Of a DNA stretch of 64,000 nt, positions 44,401 to 52,148 are shown one piece after another. The stretch is from the NCBI RefSeq assembly GCF_013343715.1, contig NZ_JABUNR010000002.1:186001-250000 (forward strand), written 5' to 3'. Position numbers and translations under genes: made by a program. The notes under the pieces were generated by a model. It made no database searches, was not told the DNA's origin, and saw nothing but the letters and a program-made list of their open reading frames with translations. Each line of letters begins with the position of its first letter. Position 1 is the first letter of the stretch. This DNA comes from Mesobacillus harenae. Lineage in GTDB: Bacteria > Bacillota > Bacilli > Bacillales > Cytobacillaceae.

Positions 44401-46553
44401 GTGCCTTCTGTAACATTGCTCAGGCTTGTTGATAGCGAAGATAATGTCTTGATTAGTTCTTCTTTATCCCCAATTTTTTCGTATATCTTGTAGCTGGTTG
44501 CATATTGGACAGATCCCCAATTTAAAACTACATCATTATAGTTTTGAACCTTGGCCGTGAAAGCAGCAGGCTGCAGCATTTCAGGGAAGGTGATGTTAAC
44601 ATTCTCTTCAGATCCTTCAGGTGATTCACCTAAAAGATTCGAGACGGATGTCACTAAAAACTGATGATCGCCTTCAGGCATATTTGAAAAAACGGCAGTT
44701 GTTCCAGTTAGGGTCCTTGCTAAAACTCTTTCCCCATCAACAACCTGATAGATTTTATAGCTGTTGGCATATTCGGCTGTATTCCATTTAAGCGTTACAT
44801 CATTTCCATTCGCAAGCGTCAAAGTCAAGTTTGCTGGTGGTTCCATTGTTTGGCCGTTTAGGGTAACTTGAACTTTCGATCCTGCCTTGGACTCTCCAAA
44901 ACGGGTCGAGTAGGAATAAACTTCATAATTGTAAACGCCAGGAAGCATGTTCGAATAGGTGACCGTTTTTCCTGTTGTTGTAGTTTTTAATTTCTTTTGT
45001 CCATCTATAATCTCATAAATTCGATAATTGGCTGCATAAAGCGATGCATCCCAGCTTATTGCAAACTGAGTTGGACTTTTGATTGATTGAATCACATTTT
45101 CAGGAGACTGCATCTCTGGGTGTACTAATGAAAATGCTTGGCGCGCACCTTCCTGAGATTCCCCGAACCGAGTGCTGTAGGAATAAATTTCGTATGAATA
45201 GTCCCCGTCCGGCAGGTTTGTAAATGTTGCCGTTGTGCCTGTCGGTGAACTCTTTAATATCTTTTCACCATTTATTATTTGATAGACCTTGTAGTTGTTG
45301 GCATTGGTTGTTGCATCCCACGTTAAAACAAGATCGTTTCCATTTTGTATTTTATAAGAGCTGTTTTGTGGCGCTTCCATCGTAACCGTTTCAATCGTTG
45401 CTGAAACCGGAGCTCCTTGTTCAGATTCACCATACCGGTCGCTGTATGAGTACACTTCATAGGTGTATTCTCCGCCGGGAAGGTTCGTAAAGGTAACAGA
45501 AGTGCCTGTTACTGTATTCTTTAGTACTCTTTCACCGTTAATTACCTGATAAATTTTATAGCCGGTAGCATATGGAGAAGTCCCCCATGATAACGTCAGG
45601 TCATTAATATTTTGGATTTTCGGTGTGACACTTGAAGGAGGTACCATTGTGATTTCACTGACGGTCAATTCCGCCTGGCTGCCCTCTGCAGACTCACCGA
45701 AACGATCATTATAGGAGTACACCTTATAGATGTAATCCCCGGCCGGAACATTGCTGAATTTGGCACTTGTTCCAGTGACTGTTTGTTTCAGTTCTAGATT
45801 CCCATCAACAACCTGGTAAACCTTGTAGCTTGCAGCATAGTCAGCAGCCTTCCAGCTTAAGTTAATATCACTTCCGTTCGTAATCGTAAAAGTGAGATTA
45901 GCAGGATTCACCATAATTGGGTGCACCAATTGAACCTCTAAAGGTGATGATATATAGGATTCGCCATATAAGGGATTTACAGATTTAACTGCGTACGTAA
46001 ACTTTCCTTCAGGCGCGTTTTCAATTGTGTAGGTACGATTTGAGGTTGTGGTTAACAGAGCAGCATGACCATCCTCCGCTAACTCAAAAACTTTGTACTG
46101 CTCTGCGTATTGTGCAGCAGTCCAGCTAAGGACAATATCGCTCCCCTTTTGAATCGTGTGGGTCAGGGTGTCTGGGGCCAGCATTTCCGGGTATTCGATG
46201 TTCACATCAATCGGGGCAGACGGCCCAGATTCTCCATCGGCACTTAATGTGGACACCACATACCTGTACGATCCTTCAGCAAGATCATTAAGGCTGTAGC
46301 TCGCTGCTGTTGTTTTTGCCAGCAGGGTAATTTGCCCTTCTTTAATTTCGTAGACATTGTATCCAGTTGCTCCATAGACAGCACTCCAATTGAGCTTCCC
46401 ATCGTCTGGCGTGACAGTTTGATAAACCAGATTACTAGGAGGCAAAAGAGTAGAGTTTGCGGCTGCTTTCATACTCCCAATCGGCAAAAGAAATTGGGAT
46501 AAAAGTAACACAACGACCAAAAACGATTGAATACTAAAAAGACTCTTGTTCAA
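41439..46553 (-). CDS. giant secreted multi-Fn3 / Ig-like surface protein
   Basis: This 1704-residue secreted protein has a signal peptide (LFSIQSFLVVVLLLSQFLLP, cleavage near AAANS) and 13 tandem Fn3-like repeats of ~88 residues, each with an NGNDxxLxW core, YKxYxxxDG and RFGES. Four ~82-residue repeats follow, each with WVxEDVTITLTAxDxHSGI, TYYSINGSEF and YYSVDxAGNKEE (OmpL47/Ig-like), then one more Ig-like domain and a ~95-residue C-terminal beta domain. There is no LPXTG, SLH or membrane anchor. The TTG at 46553 is the start because the upstream TTG at 46601 lies within the riboswitch terminator; AGGA precedes it. Expression is controlled by a c-di-GMP riboswitch. An adhesin/matrix role is inferred. 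Confidence 0.88.
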   Translation of the reverse strand: MNKSLFSIQSFLVVVLLLSQFLLPIGSMKAAANSTLLPPSNLVYQTVTPDDGKLNWSAVYGATGYNVYEIKEGQITLLAKTTAASYSLNDLAEGSYRYVVSTLSADGESGPSAPIDVNIEYPEMLAPDTLTHTIQKGSDIVLSWTAAQYAEQYKVFELAEDGHAALLTTTSNRTYTIENAPEGKFTYAVKSVNPLYGESYISSPLEVQLVHPIMVNPANLTFTITNGSDINLSWKAADYAASYKVYQVVDGNLELKQTVTGTSAKFSNVPAGDYIYKVYSYNDRFGESAEGSQAELTVSEITMVPPSSVTPKIQNINDLTLSWGTSPYATGYKIYQVINGERVLKNTVTGTSVTFTNLPGGEYTYEVYSYSDRYGESEQGAPVSATIETVTMEAPQNSSYKIQNGNDLVLTWDATTNANNYKVYQIINGEKILKSSPTGTTATFTNLPDGDYSYEIYSYSTRFGESQEGARQAFSLVHPEMQSPENVIQSIKSPTQFAISWDASLYAANYRIYEIIDGQKKLKTTTTGKTVTYSNMLPGVYNYEVYSYSTRFGESKAGSKVQVTLNGQTMEPPANLTLTLANGNDVTLKWNTAEYANSYKIYQVVDGERVLARTLTGTTAVFSNMPEGDHQFLVTSVSNLLGESPEGSEENVNITFPEMLQPAAFTAKVQNYNDVVLNWGSVQYATSYKIYEKIGDKEELIKTLSSLSTSLSNVTEGTHNYVVRSVSSRFGESVEGAEVSVSVVFPELEEPAGLTHTITNGNDLTLKWTAVSYPSGYKIYEIIDGEKILKKTVSGTSTIFSNLPEGDYDFIVHSSSVRYGDSPEGSKISVTIVHPIMEAPENVTVNIYNGNDIALKWNVSTYATAYKVYQIIDGEKVFQRQVTGTGTTFANMPEGDYEYEVHSYSSRFGESPEASKLTHTLVHPIMQAPVNPTNTITNGNDIVLRWSASTYATGYKIYQIIDGEKVFQRQVTSISTAFTNMPEGDYQYEIHSYSTRFGESPESSEATFNLTWPEVVAPVIVGTVFNANNVKLTWKSVPWANEYRVYKVGGDEKTLIYKGTALTYSVYNLTEESHSFEVTAYSTRFGESVVSNRYSETIVYPEMEAPKASLTLLSETSARIMWDFVTYANGYNIYEIIDGEAVLVAEKVNNLSYTFKNLSYANHLYYVTSYSNSFGESDPSETVLAKLIIDEVAPETTSDAPKDWVKESQAVTLKATDDETGVDKTFYSLNGSGFVEGTQVEVKEEGVNKISFYSVDKVGNKEEAKTVEVKIDKTSPETAAELPAAWVSEDVTITLTAADEHSGIAATYYSINGSEFTDGTSFTVTEEGINKVSYYTVDEAGNQEEAKTAEVKIDKTSPKTASNEPAVWVNEDVTITLTATDSHSGITATYYSINGSEFTEGTSFNVTEEGINKVYYYSVDEAGNKEATKMAEVMIDKTAGVISSNAPDVWVNEDVAVTLTAADDHSGIAKTYYSINGSEFAEGSSIVVDQEGVNEISYYSIDHAGNKEETKTDEVKIDKTLPVITTNFNELYELGSTLQLDYKTLDELSGIASETVIFSRPGELLGTEIYKGSNLTLDQPGDYTVIIIAKDHAGNITSVKKQFTVYIPATVEVTPKVVKGNKGVFTVRVEVPENYVGQLNLDAATLNGVKALATNKGYYNQAKLGQFKFERSDFNWAAPEVSVEFRSLVNGYLVIGHTTVIVKK

Positions 46554-46585
46554 GACTATTTTCCTACCCTTCTCGGAAAAGGCAA

Positions 46586-46607
46586 TAAAAAAACCCTCCA
46601 AGGGTCC
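46586..46607 (-). terminator. riboswitch expression-platform terminator
   Basis: On the minus strand ACCCT-TGG-AGGGT (46605-46593), extendable by two G-U pairs, is followed by seven Ts. It lies between the c-di-GMP aptamer and the ribosome site of the giant gene. CCCTTGG in its 5' arm is exactly complementary to CCAAGGG inside the aptamer (46681-46675), offering a competing antiterminator pairing. Confidence 0.8.
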
Positions 46608-46629
46608 AGCTGAAAATCACACTGATATC

Positions 46630-46722
46630 CTTGTGGCAACCGGCTGCCATCCATACAAATGCGTATGGGTCAGGCCCTTGGCTTTGCGTCTCACGGTTTC
46701 CCATGATTTGCCCTTTTCACTA
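46630..46722 (-). promoter_or_regulatory. class I cyclic-di-GMP riboswitch (GEMM-I) aptamer
   Basis: On the minus strand the aptamer shows every GEMM-I signature in order: AAAAGGGCAAA (46717-46707), P1b hairpin TCATGG-GAAA-CCGTGA with its GNRA tetraloop, GACGCAAAGCC (46690-46680), AAGGGCCTGACCC, a variable hairpin (CCATACGCATTTGTATGG), and the tetraloop-receptor arm ATGGCAGCCGGTTGCC (46650-46635). It is followed by an intrinsic terminator and the 1704-residue surface protein gene. It senses c-di-GMP and controls read-through. Confidence 0.95.
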
Positions 46723-46734
46723 AAATTTAACTTT

Positions 46735-46740
46735 ATTATA
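46735..46740 (-). promoter_or_regulatory. -10 element ahead of the riboswitch
   Basis: A consensus TATAAT on the minus strand would start transcription ~12 bases before the aptamer. The -35 region is poor. A GCCGATTA (46762-46755), one base off the sigma-D -10 box, lies just upstream but has no matching TAAA at 15 bases. Confidence 0.5.
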
Positions 46741-46807
46741 ATCTATTATCCTTATAATCGGCTAGTTCTTTTTATCTAAATATAGGTCTTTTTAACTATT
46801 TAAAGGT

Positions 46808-46843
46808 AAAAAATAAGAGGCTTGCCTTGGGGACAAACCTCTT
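46808..46843 (-). terminator. terminator of hag
   Basis: A 10-bp stem with one G-U pair, AAGAGGTTTG/CAAGCCTCTT (46815-46824 with 46834-46843), is followed by ATTTTTTA on the minus strand, 10 bases past the hag stop. Confidence 0.92.
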
Positions 46844-46852
46844 AAGATTAAT

Positions 46853-47686
46853 TTAACGAAGAAGTTGTAGAACTCCTTGTGGCTGTTGGTTGGCTTGAGC
46901 CAACATTGCTTGTGCTGCTTGAGAAAGAATAGAATTCTTAGTTTGCTCCATCATTTCTTTCGCCATGTCAACGTCACGTACACGTGATTCAGCAGCAGTT
47001 AGGTTTTCAGAAGAAGTGTTCAAGTTGTTGATAGTATGTTCTAAGCGGTTTTGGGTCGCACCTAGGTAACTGCGACCGGAAGAAACCGTTCCGATTTGAG
47101 TATCAAGTGCTGTTACAGCAGCTTGCGCTCCTGCTAAGTCTGAAATATCCAATCCATTAACAGCAGTATCAAGGGCTGTTAAATCTACACCAGCAGTTGC
47201 AAGATTAATGTCCATTGTTTGAGCTGAATTGGCACCCACTTGAATTTTTAGTACCCCAGCTGCTCCAGCAGATGCATCCAACAAATTCATTGTATTAAAT
47301 TCAGTATTACCTTTAATTCTTGTAATTTCTTGACTTAACTGGTCAAATTCATCATTTAAAGCAGTTCTATCAGCCGCAACATTTGTGTCAGAGGACGCTT
47401 GTATAGCAAGCTCCCTTTGTCTTTGAAGAATTGAATGGACTTCGTTCAAAGCTCCCTCGGCAGTTTGGATGAGGCTAATTCCGTCCTGTGAATTCTTAGA
47501 AGCCATATCTAACCCACGAACCTGACCACGCATTTTTTCGGAGATTGCAAGACCTGCTGCATCATCACCAGCACGGTTGATACGAAGACCTGAAGATAAT
47601 TTTTCCATAGATTTGCTTTGTGCGTTAGTTGCGCTGTTTAACTGGCGGTGTGTGTTAAGTGCCGCGATATTGTGATTAATTCTCAT
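46853..47686 (-). CDS. hag: flagellin Hag
   Basis: This 277-residue filament subunit has conserved D0/D1 ends: MRINHNIAALNTHRQLNSAT at the N-terminus and SRVRDVDMAKEMMEQTKNSI ... AQANQQPQGVLQLLR at the C-terminus, with a short variable middle. The ATG at 47686 has AAGGAGG upstream. Expression is set by a sigma-D promoter (47788-47814), and translation by a CsrA-binding hairpin plus a second site over the ribosome site. Export needs FliS and feedback needs FliW, all encoded nearby. Confidence 0.98.
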   Translation of the reverse strand: MRINHNIAALNTHRQLNSATNAQSKSMEKLSSGLRINRAGDDAAGLAISEKMRGQVRGLDMASKNSQDGISLIQTAEGALNEVHSILQRQRELAIQASSDTNVAADRTALNDEFDQLSQEITRIKGNTEFNTMNLLDASAGAAGVLKIQVGANSAQTMDINLATAGVDLTALDTAVNGLDISDLAGAQAAVTALDTQIGTVSSGRSYLGATQNRLEHTINNLNTSSENLTAAESRVRDVDMAKEMMEQTKNSILSQAAQAMLAQANQQPQGVLQLLR

Positions 47687-47689
47687 TGT

Positions 47690-47732
47690 AATTTTTCCTC
47701 CTTGAATGTGTTGTTCACGTCCTTGTGAACAA
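47690..47732 (-). promoter_or_regulatory. CsrA-binding sites in the hag leader
   Basis: On the minus strand TTGTTCAC-AAGGAC-GTGAACAA (47732-47711) is an 8-bp perfect stem presenting GGA in a hexaloop, the ideal CsrA target. A second CsrA motif, CAAGGAGG, overlaps the ribosome site just downstream. This is the arrangement known from B. subtilis hag, where CsrA bridges both sites to block translation and FliW relieves it. Confidence 0.9.
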
Positions 47733-47787
47733 TTAGGTTTTGCTTGAGCGATCTGGTCGGCCGCCCTGATCAACTCTTACACTATAC

Positions 47788-47814
47788 TTATCGTCTGAAT
47801 GCTGAAGGAGTTTA
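47788..47814 (-). promoter_or_regulatory. sigma-D promoter of hag
   Basis: On the minus strand TAAA (47814-47811), a 15-base spacer and GACGATAA (47795-47788) match TAAA-N15-GCCGATAA with one change. Confidence 0.9.
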
Positions 47815-47835
47815 ATAGTTTAGTGAAATATTTTT

Positions 47836-48060
47836 TTATTTATCTTTTTTTCTCAAAAGGTCTATTAAGCTAGAGACATCCTTGGATGCTTGTTCGTTTT
47901 CAGTTTGGATTTGATCAAATAGTTCTTTACGAAAGACCTCGATATTTTTCGGTGCTTTGATACCGATTTTAACCTGGTCATTTTTCGAGCTAATGACGGT
48001 AATTTCAATATCATCACCAATTTTGATTGTTTCTCCGTTTCTTCGGGTTAGCACTAGCAT
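47836..48060 (-). CDS. csrA: carbon storage regulator CsrA
   Basis: This 74-residue dimeric RNA-binding repressor begins MLVLTRRNGETIKIGDDIEI and includes IKAPKNIEVFRKELF. It represses hag translation and is antagonised by FliW. The ATG at 48060 has AAAGGGGTG upstream and lies 4 bases past the fliW stop; a frame extension to 48132 is inside fliW. Last gene of the flgM operon, immediately upstream of hag. Confidence 0.97.
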   Translation of the reverse strand: MLVLTRRNGETIKIGDDIEITVISSKNDQVKIGIKAPKNIEVFRKELFDQIQTENEQASKDVSSLIDLLRKKDK

Positions 48061-48064
48061 GTCT

Positions 48065-48514
48065 TCACCCCTTTGCAGATGTAGCTTTAGTATTTTCAAA
48101 AATCGGATGCTTCGTTTTATAGGTTTCACCATGCAGGATAACCTGCTTGGCCCTTTTGTTTTTCATGTTTACAATGACAGGTGCCTGAAGATTGGCGGTT
48201 GTTTTACTAAATGGATCTTCGACAGTGAGGACTGAATAAACCTGAACATCCTGATCAGACTCGATTGCCAATTCTTCAACGACTCCGTCTTCTAATTTGA
48301 AATCATAACTCTTAAAAAACACAAACGGATTCGCCACAATAAACGCGAGCTGAGGGGTAGTAAGTGACTGGAGTGAGAAATAGATTTGCTCCTCGGTTAA
48401 CGGAAGAACAATAAATTTCTTCTCATCAGAAAAACCCGGCAGTCCTTTTTCAAAAGTTAAAATATCTTTTTCATCTATTTCAATCTCGCTATGATATTTT
48501 GTTTGGAGTTTCAT
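48065..48514 (-). CDS. fliW: flagellar assembly factor FliW
   Basis: This 149-residue protein binds flagellin and, when flagellin is exported, binds CsrA to lift repression of hag. Family blocks: TFEKGLPGFSDEKKFIVLPL, PQLAFIVANPFVFF and VIVNMKNKRAKQVILHGETY. Tightly coupled to csrA. Confidence 0.96.
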   Translation of the reverse strand: MKLQTKYHSEIEIDEKDILTFEKGLPGFSDEKKFIVLPLTEEQIYFSLQSLTTPQLAFIVANPFVFFKSYDFKLEDGVVEELAIESDQDVQVYSVLTVEDPFSKTTANLQAPVIVNMKNKRAKQVILHGETYKTKHPIFENTKATSAKG

Positions 48515-48529
48515 TTTGTATCATTCCTT

Positions 48530-49123
48530 TTAAATAGATTGTTCATAATTGGTACCAACAAATTTCAAGTTTTCAAAGTCAATTTTTAGCGAGGCATGGT
48601 TCTTTAATGAGATATCCACTTTCCCTGGAGAATATTGATAGACTTCCTGCTTGGTTACGTTGCTCGAAATGATCGGCTTATTCACCTTCCAGTCAATATC
48701 AATTTTGCTTGCCTTGTAATCGATCTTTACGCTTCCCTGTGTTGGAATCCAGCCGATATTAAACTCATAGCTTGTGGGTTCACTGTTCCGTCTAGCTTGT
48801 TCGGGAATCGGACTGCCTCCGTTTTCAATCTTCATTAGCTCATCGCCCTCCTGGGAGACACGGGCGACCCCTTCGAGCCAAGCCTGATAGCCCTCATGTT
48901 TTGCATCCTCAACCAGCCTTGGAATACTTTTAAAGCCTAGCTGTGCCCAAGCTTCTGTCTGGTCAATTGTCAGCTTGGAAGGAGTATGGGAAACCTCCAT
49001 TTTAGCTTGAGGTTGTTCGATGCTTAATTCGGCTTTGGACTTTTCCATGTCAAGCCTGGCAGGAGTCGTCTGAATTTGTGTTTGGGCAAACGTGGATTGT
49101 AAGCGGATTTGCGGCATCTGCAT
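48530..49123 (-). CDS. yviE: DUF6470 family flagellar-operon protein (YviE)
   Basis: This 197-residue protein of unknown function has an N-terminus of repeated hydrophilic strands alternating with Gln/Glu (IRLQSTFAQTQIQTTPARLD ...), a central VEDAKHEGYQAWLEGVARVS segment and repeated beta-like KVDISLKNHASLKIDFENL. Always found between flgL and fliW in bacilli. Confidence 0.9.
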   Translation of the reverse strand: MQMPQIRLQSTFAQTQIQTTPARLDMEKSKAELSIEQPQAKMEVSHTPSKLTIDQTEAWAQLGFKSIPRLVEDAKHEGYQAWLEGVARVSQEGDELMKIENGGSPIPEQARRNSEPTSYEFNIGWIPTQGSVKIDYKASKIDIDWKVNKPIISSNVTKQEVYQYSPGKVDISLKNHASLKIDFENLKFVGTNYEQSI

Positions 49124-49173
49124 AGCTGCCTCTCCTTCCTAGAGAAAAAAGCTATTCTATGGGAGAATAGCCT

Positions 49174-50061
49174 TTATCGTAAAAAGTCCATTAAGGTTGG
49201 TTTTATAATTTGTGCGGACGTGCTGAGCGCAGCCCGGTGTACACTTTCCTGTGTTTTAAAATCGGTCACGACACGTTCAAAATCGATATCCTCTGTATCA
49301 GAAAGAATTCTTGTTGCCATAACTTCCTGCTGAGCCAGCCTGTTATCAACCATTTCCAAACGGTTAAAACGCGCGCCGAGCTCGGATCGTTCAGCAGTCA
49401 GATTGTTCATCACCTTATCAAGACGTCCAAATAAATCATCCAAGCCTGCCGCATCATTTTCCAAGCTCGTTTGGATTCCTTGTACGACATCGAATAGTTC
49501 TTTATTAAAAACATTAGCAGGATTTACGTTTGCCTGCAAAGAAACACCCCGGGATACCTCGACCTTGTACTGGCCTATCGCAGGATCAGTTAAATTAGCG
49601 GCTACAATAGGCGGATTACCCTCTGCTACCGGTGCATTGGCAGTATCCGTGCCATGGTAAATATAGCGGCCCGCGACCTGGGTATTGGCTACTTGAACAA
49701 GGTCATTCTTAATCTGTTCGACTTCACGGGCGATCGATTTCTTATCATCCGGACTTAATGCTCCGTTGCTCCCCTGAACAACAAGCTCCCGAACACGCTG
49801 CAAACCATTGTTAGCATGTTCAATCCCGGCTTCAGAGTTCTCCATCCAAAGGTACAGCTCGGAAAGATTCCGTTTATACTGCTCGACCTCTGTAAGGTTG
49901 GAACGGTAAAACATCCCCTTCATCGCAACGACCGGATCATCGGATGGCTTAGTAATTTTTGTACCAGTCGACATTTGATCCTGATACTTCGCCATTTTCA
50001 AGTAACTGTTATTTAAATTACGCAGCGAATTGGCTGAAAGCATGCTTTGAGTGACACGCAT
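49174..50061 (-). CDS. flgL: flagellar hook-filament junction protein FlgL
   Basis: This 295-residue junction protein is homologous to flagellin ends: MRVTQSMLSANSLRNLNNSY at the N-terminus and RILSDTEDIDFERVVTDFKT ... at the C-terminus. GAGGTGAAGTAA type ribosome site precedes the ATG. It follows flgK by 9 bases. Confidence 0.96.
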   Translation of the reverse strand: MRVTQSMLSANSLRNLNNSYLKMAKYQDQMSTGTKITKPSDDPVVAMKGMFYRSNLTEVEQYKRNLSELYLWMENSEAGIEHANNGLQRVRELVVQGSNGALSPDDKKSIAREVEQIKNDLVQVANTQVAGRYIYHGTDTANAPVAEGNPPIVAANLTDPAIGQYKVEVSRGVSLQANVNPANVFNKELFDVVQGIQTSLENDAAGLDDLFGRLDKVMNNLTAERSELGARFNRLEMVDNRLAQQEVMATRILSDTEDIDFERVVTDFKTQESVHRAALSTSAQIIKPTLMDFLR

Positions 50062-50070
50062 TTACTTCAC

Positions 50071-51624
50071 CTATCTTCCTCCGGTACCCATACCGTTAAT
50101 AATTTTATCAAGCAGCTCATCCGTCAAAGAAATCATCCGCGCTGATGCGTTGTAGGCATGCTGGAATTGAATCATATTCGTCATTTCTTCATCAAGCGAT
50201 ACCGCACTGACCGATTGGCGTCTTGTTTCAACTGACTCTCTTAAAGCACTGCTGTTTTGCGTTAGCCGGACTGCCTCTTGTGATAACACGGCCATGCCGC
50301 CGATCACACCTTCATAATAGTTACGGAAATTGGCCTGCTGCTGGTTGTTTTCTGCATAGTTCAATTTCTGATTGATGACATCTGCCAGCTTTACGATGTT
50401 TTGCGCATCACCAATCGTAGCTGAACCTGGTTCACCGCTCGCTGTTGCAATATTATCGAGACTAGCAACGATGGCGTCTGCAATGACCAGTCGGCCGGCT
50501 AAGCCAGTTCGTTCAAGGGTATCATCACTTGCTGAATCAGCAAAAAACGAATTAGCCGCTTTTTCCTCATTTAAAATATCATTCGGACTCATGCCATCCT
50601 TATGGACGTTATTAAATTCTGTCGCAAACGTAAACGCCAGGTTATCGAGTTCTCTTAGCATGTCAGGGTAAATACCTGTAACCCCGCCGGTTTTTTCATA
50701 ACCGAATGACTCGATTAAGCCTTTGAGTTTCCCGCTTGATTTTACATCATTAAAATCGTAAGGAGTTCCAGCGATCGTGACTGTCTTAACCGAGCCGTCT
50801 TGCCCGTCAAAATCAACTTTTAAAGCATTGAAGCCTTTAGGATCAACAAGCACACCAAGCTCATCACGTGTCGCGTCGGTGATCATCGTGATGGTCACTT
50901 TCCCTTCGGCTTGAGTGGATGCATTTCCGCCAGTAGGGGTGTAGTCGACCTTAATGTTAACGAGTGTTGATAGCTGGTCAATCAGCCGGTCCCGTTCATC
51001 ATACAAATCGTTCGGGAGGTAGCCATGCGGCTCGACGGCCCCAATCTGATCATTGATTTTACTCACTTGATTTAAAATCGAATTGATTTCTTTTTCTGTA
51101 ACGCCAATTTCATTTTTCAAATCGGCCTGAATATCTTTTAAGGTGCTGTTTAAATAATTAAACGTCTCTGCAACGGCAATTCCGCGCTGGCGGACAACTG
51201 ACCGGGCTCCGGAATTCGTCGGGTTAACAGCTAAATCTTGAAGTGATTGCCAGAACTGATCCATTGTTTTTGCAAGGCCAGAATCGGAAGGCTCGTTCAT
51301 CACTTCCTCCAGCTTGCTGTACGCCTCTGCTCTAGATTCCCAGTATCCTAGTTTGTTATTTTCGCCGCGGTACTGCACATCCAGAAAGCTTTCGCGGACT
51401 CGCTGTACAGATCCCGCTTCCACGCCGGTTCCAATTTGTCCTGGAAGCTGCGGTCTGTTCATTCCTGCAGCTGGATACGGTTCTGTTGGCTGAAAGTTCA
51501 CGCGCTGGCGTGTATAACCCGGTGTATTGGCGTTAGCAATATTATGTCCGGTTGTATGTAAGGCGCTTTGCTGAGTAAACATCCCGCGCCGTGCTGTTTC
51601 TAATCCCATAAAGGTTGAACGCAT
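50071..51624 (-). CDS. flgK: flagellar hook-associated protein FlgK
   Basis: This 517-residue hook-filament junction protein has the rod/hook N-terminal motif FMGLETARRGMFTQQSALHT with HNIANANTPGYTRQRV, and the C-terminal SLDEEMTNMIQFQHAYNASA. The middle domain is of usual size. GTAGGAGG precedes the ATG. Confidence 0.97.
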   Translation of the reverse strand: MRSTFMGLETARRGMFTQQSALHTTGHNIANANTPGYTRQRVNFQPTEPYPAAGMNRPQLPGQIGTGVEAGSVQRVRESFLDVQYRGENNKLGYWESRAEAYSKLEEVMNEPSDSGLAKTMDQFWQSLQDLAVNPTNSGARSVVRQRGIAVAETFNYLNSTLKDIQADLKNEIGVTEKEINSILNQVSKINDQIGAVEPHGYLPNDLYDERDRLIDQLSTLVNIKVDYTPTGGNASTQAEGKVTITMITDATRDELGVLVDPKGFNALKVDFDGQDGSVKTVTIAGTPYDFNDVKSSGKLKGLIESFGYEKTGGVTGIYPDMLRELDNLAFTFATEFNNVHKDGMSPNDILNEEKAANSFFADSASDDTLERTGLAGRLVIADAIVASLDNIATASGEPGSATIGDAQNIVKLADVINQKLNYAENNQQQANFRNYYEGVIGGMAVLSQEAVRLTQNSSALRESVETRRQSVSAVSLDEEMTNMIQFQHAYNASARMISLTDELLDKIINGMGTGGR

Positions 51625-51635
51625 GTCCGTGCCTC

Positions 51636-52118
51636 CTACGCTTTTGTATTGAACATACCGGCTGGGGAGTTAACTTTTCCTTGTTTCCCTTGGGGCGGTC
51701 CATAATTATAATTTTCCGCCTGAGGCATAACAAGGCTCATCGAAAAATTGAGAAATTGAATTGATTGGAGCAGAAGCTGCTGGTTTAGCTGATTTTGACT
51801 TTGGATCTTTAAAACTACGTCCATAAGACCGTCTCTTAAGCTGCTGAGTTTTTCTTTTTCCGGTGTTTCTAGATGTTCGAACAAATCGGCTATGCTTGGG
51901 TTGTTGATGCCAGGAACAAGCTTTGAAGCCTGGATGGCTCTTTCCTGCTCAAGCTTGCTGATCGCCGCAATATGGGTCTGCTCATCCTTGATCAGTGTGT
52001 TCATGGATTCTATGTCGCCCTTTTTGATGATGTCTGTCTTTTTGACCGACAAATCAAACAGGCTTTTATGAAGTTTAATAAGTTTTGTCATGGTGCTTAC
52101 GATGGCTTCTAAATTCAT
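51636..52118 (-). CDS. flgN: flagellar export chaperone FlgN (YvyG)
   Basis: This 160-residue helical protein is in the position of B. subtilis YvyG/FlgN, the chaperone of FlgK and FlgL. N-terminal helix MNLEAIVSTMTKLIKLHKSL and a Gln/Asn-rich C-terminal helix (QSQNQLNQQLLLQSIQFLNF) are typical. GGAGGGTG precedes the ATG. Confidence 0.92.
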   Translation of the reverse strand: MNLEAIVSTMTKLIKLHKSLFDLSVKKTDIIKKGDIESMNTLIKDEQTHIAAISKLEQERAIQASKLVPGINNPSIADLFEHLETPEKEKLSSLRDGLMDVVLKIQSQNQLNQQLLLQSIQFLNFSMSLVMPQAENYNYGPPQGKQGKVNSPAGMFNTKA

Positions 52119-52148
52119 AGAACACCCTCCGATCCGATTTAGCAGAAA

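Noticed and set aside
46755..46762. sigma-D promoter for the giant gene (GCCGATTA)
   Set aside because: Good -10 likeness but no TAAA at a 14-16 base distance; kept only as a note with the TATAAT.
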